Part shown: in pieces, positions 1-11,489 of the stretch
Layout: each line of letters opens with the position of its first letter
How positions within the stretch are numbered: position 1 is the first letter of the stretch
Assembly: GCA_011033025.1 (NCBI GenBank)
Contig: WFMF01000090.1
Coordinates: 62,001 to 126,000 of the forward strand
Reading direction: 5' to 3'
Length of the DNA stretch: 64,000 bases
Source of the DNA: Beroe forskalii
Lineage: Eukaryota; Ctenophora; Nuda; Beroida; Beroidae
Made by a program: the position numbers and the translations under genes
Notes under the pieces: generated by a model
The model's database searches: none
Told to the model about the DNA's origin: nothing
What the model saw: only the letters and a program-made list of their open reading frames with translations

Positions 1-3000
1 TAGTTGTTTCTTGCATTCCTCCAGCGCTATACCTGCAATAATTCGATATGAAATAATGATAACTGATAGCGAGGTTTAAAACTTTGAAAATGATGTATCA
101 AGGAGATAAAACTTGTAGAATAAAACGTCGCAAACTTTACATTGACCTTCAAAATTATAATTGGGTAAGTTTTTGGTGAAATATTTGGTTAGTTTACATA
201 CCCCAGAAAGCGTTCGTTGTCCTAAGCTTGTAACACTTAACTCCTCCGACTAACAAGTCCTCAAATGTTGTTACAATATCTGTTATCCAGTCAAGAAGAT
301 CTGAAATATGGAAGATCAGCTGAAATCGTGAGGATTTGGTCGATTTGAATGTCTGGCTCAGGAATGAACGATGTTTTTAATCGCCCTATGTTGGAGTACC
401 GGACGAGATTAGCCCTCTATTTAAAACATATCATTATCGCTGGCATGTAGGTTTATTGTTGTCATTCATATTATTCCATTTCAGTTTTTAACTGATTATT
501 ATATACGGTATTTAGTCATTATTCAATACTCAATAGTGACACTTACATTCTGTTGTACTGTTCTTTGCTAAAATACCATTTGCAAGTTCTTCCCATCCTT
601 TGACTGAATTGTACATCGTTTCTGAAAATGTTAAGATAATCATTATATCAAAGTACCGTTTGATTGAAAATTTGCTATCTTGAATCCAAATTACTCTACT
701 GCATACAGAGAATTGAATTGAATTTACGGAGTTCATAAAATCCAAAAACATCACATGCTATATTATCGTAATTTATCATATAAGGGTACATAATTAAAAA
801 CATTAAATATACGATTCTTTTTATAATACCTAGGTCAGTAACTGTTTTGATGGTGTCAGCGAACTCTTCATTCTCAGAGAGGGCTGCTGGAAACTGATTG
901 ACCTGCCCAATGGGAGTGACGGTAGGCGGAACATAGTCAGCCAGGTTGATTGTTCCGAGTTTTCTGATTAAAGATGTGAGGGTAGTTTCCAACATGGGAA
1001 GAACTTCTAGGCATCCTGAGGTATGATTGGGAATCTTTAATAGTATGATAACCGATTATAAGCGATTGTTATGAATATCACTATATTGTCATGAAATGAA
1101 ACTAAAGTAAAATATGAAATACCTAAATAAAGCTTTTTCAAGATTTCAAAATTGGATCTACAATTTCTCACATTCTCATAACTTTTTAGTAAATAATAAT
1201 CAATCTTAACCTTTGTCTGAGAGTTCTGTTACTACGAGTTCTAATCGTTCATTGATACCCGATGTGTCAGTTACTCTGATGAGATAAATTTTTAGTAAAA
1301 CTTCACCTCATTTAAAATGACATATCGATTATAGAATACCAATGCAAAGTAGCAGTCCACTTACCCCACCCCAGCGACTCTCCCTGTTCATAAACAGCGG
1401 ACCAGAATGCCAGCCGAGGACTGAATTTATGATAGCATTACTGGATATAAAAGTTTTACTGAGTTTTACTGAGTGCTTCTCATGAGAAATGCGAAAGCTT
1501 TGCGGAACAAACCTTGCCATTTTGAATTCTGATTGGATGAAGTCAAAAACTGTAATCAGAAGTTGGACGGTGTTGGCAACTTTCTCAATTCCGGAAGAAT
1601 CGAAACCACTACATCCTGGAGAAGTGATAAAAAATCCTGAGGCTTCTAATGGAAGACTGGATGAGAGTACGATCATATAGTAGAGACTGGGAGGGGGCAG
1701 AAAATTGATTTCAGACTTGAATCAAAATGGAATTTGCGTAACGACATTCATAGGTGTTTTATGTCAGAGTACAAACTCTGAAATGCATCATACCGGAATT
1801 AGGTTTGATTAGTTGGGTGTACACATTTTGTACCGTCGCCTCCATCAGCTCATTGATTCCCTTGAACTTGACCTCTGTTATCTCGGATATCTTCTCTAGT
1901 TGACACTGCTTCTCAACGATGGCGGATGTCCAAACCTTGCCAGGTTTTTCAACAGACTTTGCAAACTCCGAGTATTCAGCAGAAAAGCGGTCAATACATT
2001 AATTCATTATAAGAGATATGATGTTGATGGTAACAAGTGATGATTTAGGATAAGAGAAGCAGTTAGAATTTTTGCTGGAGAAATTTAGTTCTGTGACTGA
2101 CATTAAGTAACGTGCACCTACCAGAAAAGGTCATAAGAGCATCCTCCATCCTCTTCTCTTGTTCCCTCTTTTCTGTTGCTTCACGTATCCTGTCGCTGAG
2201 TTGGGCCCAATGTTTGTGTTTCTCCCCAAGACCTTCCACAGCTACCACAACTTCTGCTTTCCTTCTCAACAGTCCATCAAGACTAGATTGGGTCTGTTGG
2301 ACAAAAAGTTTGGAAGTTGTAAACTCTTGATATGAATTATGCTATTGCTAATGCCTAATTCGCGTATAAATCTCATGACTTACCTATATGGCATGCGTGG
2401 TATTATACTGCGCATGTTCTATTTAAGAATTGGCAATTCGATGGGTTTTTAAAGAGAGAAAGAGAAACCAAATAACAAGTTAACTTACGGCATGCGTGGC
2501 CTTCAGCTGCTTAGCTTTGAAAGAGACGAACTCCTTGTTTCCCTTCCTATCCCGTTCCTGTAGTGACGTCATCTCTACCTTGTTATCACGCATCTCTGTC
2601 TCTAACTTACTGTACCCCGTCTGGAAAAGGTAGTAAGTAGTAAGTACCTTATTGGCGTCTAATAAGCCGGCCTTTTTAAGTTTTTAACCGGTTTTTTAGA
2701 GACCGTTCATCCTTATCGAGCCTGTAAGGAAGACTGAAGCAAAGTTAAATTCCCAACTAACTAAGTTATGTACCCCATTGAACTATACTCACTTTAGCAG
2801 CTTTAAGCTGGTCGAAGGTTTTCTCGTTGTTCCGAACTACTGTTCGGCCTTCATCTAGTTGAATGTCTGCTTGTTGCAACATTCCAGCAAAGCTCACGCA
2901 GCACTCCTCCTAAATTTTGAGGACTGGGTTAGAAAATTAGGTTTAAAATGCTAATTTATACTTATTAGTTGTATTTGGAAGTTTGATGATAAATGTGATG

Positions 3001-5635
3001 ATGTACGTTGTTGTGAAGAAAACAATATTTTACCATTTTCATCGTTCCACTTTTTCGTGTTTTCGACATTTCGTTCATCTGCACTTCTTCTTCAAGAGCC
3101 TCTTTGGCAGCATCTATATTACTCTCCAGGTTAGGGTCCATTACTTGGTCTAGTACTGTTTCGTGTATCTTCCCCAAATCTTCTACCTTCATACGACAAG
3201 GTACACAAGGTTTAATAAGGAAGGAACATCAGATAAGAGAGCTAGATCTCCATACAATAAAAGGTACACACTTTTTAAGGAACGGTAGATCAGTAAGGCA
3301 GAGATAAAAGAATTATAGGCCTTAGAAATACGAAATGAATCTTAACATGTGCATTATTGAGTCATGTCCTGATATTTCCGAAGAAAATCTTTAGTAAAAG
3401 TCTCAGTTAATTGTTTAGAGTGATCAGACATAAAGCATAAACTTACATATTCATCAATTCTACAGAGCTCCACGTCAACTTGTTGATGTTGTTCATGTTC
3501 TTGCTGAGTTACTTTGCAAGCTTCTTCGAACTCCTACGACGAAATTGGATATATTAAGCAAAGGGTTGTCGGGAGGATTTTTTTGAAATGTCCACAAAAT
3601 ATTGATGACGTAATATTTACAGTTCCCTTTGAAATTTTAACAATCAGAATTTGCCAGTAAAACAGCGCACAAAAAATTAAGTTATAATGTCAAAAGTTAA
3701 CTTCAATGGACTATTATAGTTAACATCCACGTGTATTTTTAAATGACGAAAGAATGTAGTACATACCTTGCAATATGCCCTGTTTACATCGTAGCCTTCT
3801 CTCATCTTTTGGTCTTCAGCATTATATGCATCGTTCATCTGAAAGAAAAGATTGATGTAATTTCGAATGTATTTGTATCATAATACTGAATGGTTTTGAA
3901 GCAGAAAGGTAAAGCAATGGATTTTAAAGCACCATTTTATGGCTGCTTTCAAATATTAAAAAATTTTGAATCAAGGATTTTAATTAGGAATGCGAAATTT
4001 GTATGACATATGTATGACAGTCCAACAGCAGAAATCAAAAACTTAATCTAAGAATGTAGTAACTGTTAATGTGCTGCTCTGAAAACATATAAAAAAAATT
4101 GAATTCCCCTTCATCTATATTGTACAGTCTGATACCTGATTGATAGCTCGATTGTTTCTGTCAGAAACGTCATCTTCCATCCTCTTTTTCTGTCGAGAAG
4201 CATTGACTTCCTTCTTCAGCTGATCAATTTGATCAACTTGCTCTGCTTTCTTCTCCCTGTGAACAGAGATAAGTGTTGGAAAAGTGTACAGCACAGCGGG
4301 ACAAATATGCACTGTTCAACTGTTAAGCGTTAACCAAAGCAAATAGGCAAATTTCTCCATGGAAATATATGGGAAATAAACATATGCAACAATTAAAGAA
4401 TCGTTGGAGTAATTAGTCATCAATTTAAGATACTAAATTGAACATTAGTTGTCTTACTGACTAACAGTATATTAATATATATTACTGATCGTTTTCTACC
4501 TATTTAAAGGGATGGTAAAGTTTTCAGATGCAAATTTCTAATTTTATCTTATTCTGGTAAAAATAGCTACTTCATGACCTCTAATAAGGTTCTAAACGTT
4601 TGTTTGTACAAACACGCCCTGTAATAACTCAATTGGAAACTCATTGGTTTTTGACAATAATTATGTATGGATTATGGTTCTCCAATTATACATACCAATA
4701 TTATTTTTTTGTATATTGTTATGATACCTATCTAAGACCTAGGCTATACATAGACCCTTTTTCTCGGCTTGGTGGTTATGTATAATGTATGATAAATTTT
4801 CCGAAACATATCACATACTTGTTTATATGATATTTCGGTAACACAGAATAAAATCTATTTTTGGGCCCAAAACTATACCATCCCTTTAAGATAACATATT
4901 TAAGATAGCACATAAGTTTTTCATTTAGTTCAAAATAACCTGATTATGGAAATAAATCATATTGATATGTTGAACATTTTCAAACCTAATATTGTTATTG
5001 AAGATAATGGCATTGACTAGGAAAGAAACAATCTCCAAAGTTTTAGATTTCCTGGGCTTTATCAGATCATTGAGATACAGGTCATAAGCAGGATGAAGTT
5101 CCCTGAGTTTTGCTGCCAAGGTCTTATAAAGGCGATGAAGGCTGAGGGAGCTGAAAAATAGGAGTTCAGTATTTTAAGTATGACCTGTTTTTTAACAAGA
5201 TAAGTTTCAACAAATTGGTTTGTTATTAATGCATCTGATATCAAAAACTACCTTGGAAAAGTCCAGCTATGATCCATATTTAGAGATGGCAAATCACCCA
5301 GCTGGGCTGATGTCTGGGGAAGCTTTGGCACCAAATGTTGAAGCAACTGAAAATATAGAGTGATTAACTTTAAAGAAAGTTGTTAAAGTATCACCTATTT
5401 GAATATTAATTGAAGCAACATTATGGAAGGCAAACCAAAGGTTTCTTTGAAGTGCTCTTATACATAGAAAATTAAACTTCTAAAACATGTTATGTATCCA
5501 TGCCTGGTAATAGACATCTCTGAGTTCAAGCTGCTTCTTATCAGGTGATTTCAGAATTGATAATGCTACACTACTGGGCACTCCAATGAGTTCTTCAAGA
5601 AGTCCACAACACTCATCTTCAACAAAAAATGCCAT
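1..5635 (-). CDS. NUF2: NUF2-like kinetochore coiled-coil protein, 3' end beyond window
   Basis: Multi-exon gene; I can chain 17 exons with matching phases: 5504-5635, 5252-5346, 4986-5150, 4136-4256, 3767-3838, 3447-3533, 3034-3186, 2793-2909, 2489-2620, 2102-2293, 1794-1965, 1513-1615, 1211-1275, 830-1015, 547-621, 202-300 and 1-32 (continues). The first ATG is at 5635. Residues 1 to about 130 fit the calponin-homology-like head of NUF2: MAFFVEDECCGLLEELIG, then RDVYYQLLQHL, LYKTLAAKLRELH, LYLNDLIKPRKSKT and FLVNAIIFNNNIREKK, which parallels the NUF2 signature of a DL-x-P basic stretch followed by an INF-x-FRE helix. A charged coiled coil follows. NUF2 pairs with NDC80 to bind microtubules at kinetochores (family knowledge). 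Oddities: exon 1 seems to end at a GC donor (CAG^GCATGG); about 665 residues are already present, against roughly 460 in human NUF2, so the far C-terminus may be an extension or a second gene joined by my model. Confidence 0.55.
4508..4885. mobile_element. TTAA-flanked MITE (piggyBac-like) in NUF2-like intron
   Basis: A 378-bp non-coding element with terminal inverted repeats AGGGATGGTA at the left and TACCATCCCT at the right, flanked on both sides by TTAA (4504-4507 and 4886-4889). A TTAA target duplication is the hallmark of the piggyBac superfamily. There is no transposase ORF, so it would be non-autonomous. It lies in the intron between the exons at 4136-4256 and 4986-5150. Confidence 0.6.
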
Positions 5636-6257
5636 TCTCAAATAGCTTTCATTGTCACAAAGAAAAATATGATAACGACAGCAACACAGCTGTCATACAC
5701 ATCTTAACCTATGAGGCTAAAACACAAACACACATTAAACCTAAAAATTACAGTGAGGAGGGTAACATTGAAATGTTAGCATTCACTCCTCAGAATTGAG
5801 GTCTGGACAGGAAATAAAACCTGAAAACTCCAACAGAAATTGCTGTAGAGTCTGCAATTGGATACAAATTAAAATCTTGGTTCTGCTGAGGGAAAGCACT
5901 CAGCCAATCATATAGACTGTTAAGAGTACACACTGCAGAAATTAGTAAAAATCTACAAAACTATTAAAATATTATAGTATTGTAAACTGAGATCTTAATC
6001 TCCAAAAAATTAGCTAATTTAGTGATCAACCTATAAAAAGTTTCTTAATTTGATGATTTCTTATTTTCCTGACGATTAATTAGTTGCTTACTAAATTTGT
6101 TACAATAAGGTATATCGGAATTAATTTCATATTGAACACTAAATAAAAATAGAAATAGAATAAATTTCGTACAAAATATCTGTCTACAGTTTTAAAGAGT
6201 AAACACAATTTTCACTTATTCTGAACTTTATTATGTGGAAGATGGGGGTAATTTTAT
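5636..6257. other. Upstream region of the NUF2-like gene, no gene seen
   Basis: AT-rich DNA 5' of the NUF2-like start codon. It should contain that gene's promoter and 5' UTR, but I see no recognisable core element, and no ORF or repeat that I can support. Confidence 0.3.
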
Positions 6258-6260
6258 TTA

Positions 6261-6644
6261 GCCATCCATAAAGGACGTCTTTAAAATTTTCACCATTTTA
6301 TGTCTGCCCTCCCCACTTTGTCCGAAAACGTCCTTTATTTTTAACCCCTATTTTTTAGAATGCGTCCGCATTTTCTTGAAAATCTTTTATTATTTTCTCA
6401 TGTCCATTTTCTCAAATATGGTGACAAAATAAACTTTATTCTTTGACTCAATGTCGAAAATATTAGTCAAGATTCTAAAAAACGACTACTTTCTAGTGAA
6501 AAACCAGTAAAATCGACCGAAATTTCCATAAATGCAGACGTCCGCATTTTGCCAAACACCCCCTCCCCCCTACGTCCGCAAACGTCCGCATTGGCCAGAC
6601 TCCCCCCTCCCCCCTCTTTGCGGACGTCCTTTATGGAAGGCCCC
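6261..6644. mobile_element. MITE with TTA target duplication
   Basis: About 384 bp bounded by inverted TCCATAAAGGACGTC motifs (near 6264 on the left, reverse complement near 6624 on the right) and flanked by TTA on both sides (6258-6260 and 6645-6647). The outermost few bases of the two ends differ, so this is a decayed copy. C-rich tracts lie just inside the right end. A 3-bp TTA duplication suggests PIF/Harbinger-type mobilisation; no ORF is present. Confidence 0.55.
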
Positions 6645-6737
6645 TTAATGAGATCATGACCGGGTTCAAGTCCGGGTCAATCCCATACTTTTCTGAGTTT
6701 CTTCCCTATTCAGTACTTGGTCATGATCTCATTAAAT
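6645..6737. repeat. Short inverted repeat with tRNA B-box-like core
   Basis: TTAATGAGATCATGACC at about 6645 is perfectly inverted at about 6719-6735, giving a hairpin of about 90 bp. The loop contains GGGTTCAAGTCC, which resembles a Pol III B box (GGTTCGANTCC). I see no complete tRNA fold, so this may be a tRNA-derived scrap within a MITE. Confidence 0.45.
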
Positions 6738-7480
6738 AAAATATTATAGTATTGTCTGAGAATGCACTTGGGATTACCACAATGAAATTTCTTCATACCG
6801 TAGACTAGAATAAGTTAAAAAAAATGAGCATTTCTGGAACATATTACCTTCCCACCCTAAAAATTGTTTCAAATTGAAATCCAAATTCAAAAAAGCTCTT
6901 ATCCCAAAATGAAATTGATATACATCCCTTGTTTGTATCCTGAAAGACTTCACCCTAAAACCCTACGCCACAAACCAGCAAAGAGGAATTCTTTTTCAAA
7001 TGTGTGGTTGGGTGAAATGCTGAAATTGTTAGATTCATTCCATTCATTATCATCCTTGAGTTTCAATCGTATCTCATTAACTTCATTTCATGAAGGATCA
7101 CACTAAAAATACTTAAGTATTATTTAAAAATCAAAAACCACTGAAAATAGCCTGCACAATTTTCATTTGGATCCTTTTATATTTATTTTGTTGGAGGTCA
7201 AAGACTTGACCATGCGTTGATGTCTAAATTTTCTTTAAAAAATAAGGCCAATAAAATTTATTTTATATTTATTTTTATGAGACTTGAAACCAAAATTTAA
7301 AAACACGCGATTTTTAAAACCAATAGAATATTTTTAAAGCTATTACTAAGACTACTGCTAGCTAATTATTATTTGCTAAACAGGGTATACCCCGGTTTGC
7401 GTTGCGATCGATGGACGTTGCCCGTTTATTTCTTCTCATTGAATGGCGCAAAAAAAGTTACGTCCGCGTCTGAATGAGCA
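6738..7480. other. AT-rich intergenic DNA, no gene identified
   Basis: AT-rich sequence with an isolated 80-codon ORF at 6864-7106 that has no recognisable domain or splice context. From about 7390 the composition shifts sharply towards CpG-rich sequence, leading into the minisatellite. Confidence 0.3.
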
Positions 7481-7639
7481 ACGTTGCGCCACGAGGGTAG
7501 GGTAACTTCCTACAAGCGCGCACCTTTTTTTCGAAAATGTAAAAATCACGCGAGCGTTGCCCTAACAAGAAGCCTAAACAGCGCCCTGTTCTGCGCGCGC
7601 GCGTAAGCACCTTAGGTGAAACGCGAGCGCAAAACAGGT

Positions 7640-8625
7640 CATACAACGTGGGAAAAGTTTTGGCGCAAAAAGCATACTTTTTTGTCTGACGTGACGTCGC
7701 GCGCGCGAGGGGGTCAGGCAACGCCTGGCAATACTTTTTGGCGCAAAAGCATACTTTTTGGCGCAAAATGCATACTTCTCCAGCGCAAAATATACTTTAT
7801 CCAACGCAAAAAGCATACTTTTGCGGCGCAAAAAGCACACTTTTTGCTTTTGCGGCGCGAAAAGAAAACTCTATGCGGCGCAAAAAGCATACTTTCTGCG
7901 GTGCAAAAAGCATACTCCCTGCGGCACAAAAAGCATAGCCTTTGCGGCGCAAAAAAAATAGCCATTGCGGCGCAAAAGAATAGCCATTGCGGCACAAAAA
8001 GCATACTTTGCGGCGCAAAAAGCATACTTTTTGCGGCGCAAAAAGCATACTTTTTGCGGCGCAAAAAGCATACTTTTTGCGGCGCAAAAAGCATACTTTT
8101 TGCGGCGCAAAAAACATACTTCTTAACGGCGAGAAGAGCATACTTCTTTGCGGCGCAAAAAGCATACTTTTATGCTTTTTCGGCACAAAAGTATTCTTTT
8201 TACGGCGAAAAAAGCTTACTTTTCTGCTTTTTGCGGCGCTCGAAGCATAAAGTATTCTTTTGCGCCGCAAAAAGCATACTTTCTGCTTTTGCGGCGCAAA
8301 AGCATACTTTTAATGGTGCAAGAAAGCATACTTTTTTAGCGGTGCAAAACAGCATGGTTTTTAGCGGTGCAAGAAGCATACTTTTAGCGGTGCAAGAAGC
8401 ATACTTTTTGCGGTGCAAAAAGCATACTTTTTGCGGTGCAAAAAGCATACTTTTTGCGGTGCAAGAAGCATAATTTTTGCGGTGCAAGAAGCATACTTTA
8501 TGCGGTGCAAGAAGCATACTTTTGCGGCGCAAAAAGCATGATTTTGCGGTGCAAAAAAGTATACTATTGCGGCGCAAAAAGTATACTTTGCGGTACAAAA
8601 TAGCATTTTTGCGGTACGGCACAGC
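7640..8625. repeat. CpG-rich 23-bp minisatellite
   Basis: About 1 kb of tandem units whose best-preserved copies (about 7990-8110) are 23 bp: GCGGCGC, five A, GCATAC, five T. Each unit holds two dyads (TTGCGGCGCAA and AAAAAG-CATA-CTTTTT), so both strands can fold repeatedly. Later units vary as GCGGTGC or with A-run length changes. Units of 23 bp keep several frames open, giving long low-complexity ORFs on both strands; I do not regard them as genes. Confidence 0.85.
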
Positions 8626-8639
8626 GCACTATTAATGAA

Positions 8640-10400
8640 CTAATACTAAAAGAACTTAAGCGTATTAAAAGATGCCGGTTTTATTGTGACGTCCCTCAAA
8701 GACACATCAGTTTTAACGCGTTGCTGTTGAACTTAATGGCCATTCAGTCAAATAAACGGAGAAAAGACTAGTGATTATTTTCTGGATAATGTAAAAATAT
8801 GTTCAATTCTAGAGCCGTTTCCATGTTCTTTTCGTCGAGTCGTTTGACGTAACTTCTATCCATTGCCAGGACGCAGATTCAGTCAAGTTCGAACGGGGAG
8901 GGACTATGGAGAAGATTTACTTGGATCTTGCCCTCATCTTCTTCCTTTTCCTCTTGAGCCTTCGCATTCGTTTCTTCTTCCACTTATCTCTCATGGCTAT
9001 GAAGATGTTTGCTTAGAAAAATTGTGGCAAACATCGAATGAAAATAATGGGCTACCTGTAACTACTATCTATCACGAAATAACGTCTTAAATCATTCGTA
9101 CCAAATAATCATCCATTTATTTGACGAAGGAAATAATGAAAACACCACCGAGTAGTAAGGGTCGTATGTGCTCTGGACTGTAACCCCCTGTGAACTAAAT
9201 AGTTAAGTAGGTCTGAGAACGTTTTCGAGTAGTTCATAGTCCCCAGATTCACCAAAAGATCACCGGATTCCGAGTTGGGAAACCCTTTGGACCCCTTTCT
9301 CCCGAATTGGGGCAAAACTTCGACTGCCAGTATCTCAGCTTTGATTGAGATACAGGCCACTTCGTTATACCAAACTATGCAGGATGAGCACATCATAGGC
9401 GGCGGAGCATAGTTTCAAAGTCGTAAACCCCTTAGTTTTGGAGTTATGGCGAAAACCCTTTAGCCCTACGCAGAACCCCAAATTGCCCCTTTTAATAAAT
9501 AGAATCTGAAGGACCTAGAGAACGCAACGAGGGCACTAATCTATGCAGAATCATCACATTATGGGGTAGAACATGGTTTCAAAGTCCTACCCTTTCGTTT
9601 CAGAGTATGAGCAGTCGGTGAACGTCAAACGGTGAAGAACAAATCATTGAATGGGTATGAGATTGAAACAGCAATTGAAAATACACGTCATGGTGAAATT
9701 CGGCTTACAAAAGCAATTCAACACCCAGGCCGGCTCGCTGCTCAGTGTGGTCGATCACGACAGCAACGAATTATTCTTTATTTTTGTTTTGGTAAATGGT
9801 GATTGGTGATGGAAGACTCAAATATTGCTAATAAGCTCTATTTTCAATTGAAGGTCATTTACATCACCTAAGCACTTACTGTAAGTAAGTTATAAATAAC
9901 CTGACCAAAAAATAACTAGATACAAGGAGCTAACTTTACTGAGGTTAGTAATACCAGTGTTGAGCAGTGCTTTTCCACACGTTCAATAAGCCATTTTTGA
10001 AGGCGCTTTGATCATAACTTGGTTAGTAATTATTTTTGTGGTGCCAGGTAACATTAGAAATAAGAGGCAATATGATCATGCATTAGTTTTTGGTCAGAAA
10101 CGTAGCAAAAATATGACGAAATCACATAATATGAGCATATTATACTCATAATATTATGGCGACCGGTTTTTATTTAACTTGAGGCGAGTGACATAGTCAA
10201 GAATTTTCAACGAATCAGATATTGATTTGCATAGTAATCGACGCTAATCCTAATATTCATCCAAGTCCACCAGCAAAACAATAAAACATTTGCACCTAAC
10301 TTAAGTTCAGTATTTCCTCAGCATTAATTTTAGATGCCTGTTTTGGACCGACTCACAAGACATTACAAGAGCTATGGCTTACAACTGTGATGACATTCTT
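8640..10400. other. Intergenic DNA, no gene identified
   Basis: Short ORFs at 8863-9090 (plus) and 9109-9396 (minus) have no recognisable domain and no convincing splice partners. There is no clear tandem or inverted repeat. It may be old transposon-derived sequence. Confidence 0.25.
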
Positions 10401-10439
10401 CTAAAAATTGAAAGTGATCAGAGTAAGATGTGAAACAAT

Positions 10440-11080
10440 GTTTGATCTCCCTTCAACATTTTTACATGGTGTGTGACATGGCCACGAGTGTGTCACTTAT
10501 AATGGCAAAATATGTTCCAACATTGGCAACATATGTGAACGAGTCACAAATGTAGCCAATAAATTCACAATTTTACCAATATAATGGCCACATGTGTGAC
10601 ATGTCCACAAACGTAGCCAATATAGTGGCTACATTTGTGGCAGGTTACATATGTGGACAATGATTTGGCCACATTTGTAGCATTTTCTAAAAACCACGTT
10701 TGTGGCCGCCCCCAGTGGCCACAAACGTGACGTCACATGGAAAAGAAACAATGATGGCTAAAGTATACTGTATTTCGTCGTAATGATCATTTCATCGAAA
10801 ATTGCGATGATTCTTCTCTAAATTCCTAAAGTTTCAGCTGCTATTCTTGATCAGATTCTTCTGAATGAGACATTGAAATTTCTTGTGGAAAAATGCCGTT
10901 TTTTGTCACTTTCAGACTCAATTTTCTATCATTCAAACATCCAAAGCGCTTGAAATATTAATCAGAATGTCTTGAATAATCATCCCTCTATCTGATTCAA
11001 ACGTTTTTGATGCAAAAATGTGTCTTGGTGCCCTTTTATGGGCTCACAATTGAGGTGGCTACATATGTGGCCACTGGGCA
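10440..11080. repeat. Degenerate GTGGCCACATGTG-type repeat region
   Basis: Variants of a short motif built on GGCCACATNTGTG and its complement (for example 10482, 10578, 10610, 10660, 10690, 11055) recur at irregular spacing in both orientations, leaving an imperfect palindromic region. Probably a decayed inverted-repeat element; no coding content seen. Confidence 0.4.
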
Positions 11081-11159
11081 CAAATGGGTTAAGTAAGAAG
11101 GAACGACCCTGATACTATGATACGCATACCATTACACAATTTTTCGAACTATTGGGGGC

Positions 11160-11250
11160 CAAGCCCCAACCCCCCCCCCCCGAGATTTTGGGGGGGGGGG
11201 GCATTTGAAATTTCACTATTTTGCATAAATATCACTTAAATCACATTTTA
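11160..11250. repeat. Poly-C/poly-G tract beside the left arm's outer edge
   Basis: A run of C (about 11170-11181) followed shortly by a run of G (about 11191-11202), with GGGGCCAAGCCCC just before. The runs can pair with each other or form a G-quadruplex. They sit within about 60 bp of where inverted-arm homology stops. Confidence 0.5.
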
Positions 11251-11489
11251 TTGATTGATTTAACTCTTAAAAAGATGAATTTCAATAAAATTTCGTCTAC
11301 CATTTGATGTTCAAATTTTTGAGAAAATCTAAGGTTGGGCCAAGCCCCCCCCCTAAGTTTTTCTGAAGGGGGATGGGGGTGTAATCCCATGATGAGAAAA
11401 TTATACAAATAAAAGACGGTTTAAATGCAATATATCAGGAAAATAGGAAATGTTTCAAGACATAGGATTAATCTTTTTCCATCTCTTGT

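Noticed and set aside
7616-8622. Long ORFs on both strands (up to 285 codons)
   Set aside because: They are read-through of the 23-bp minisatellite; low-complexity peptides, overlapping on both strands, no splice or domain support.
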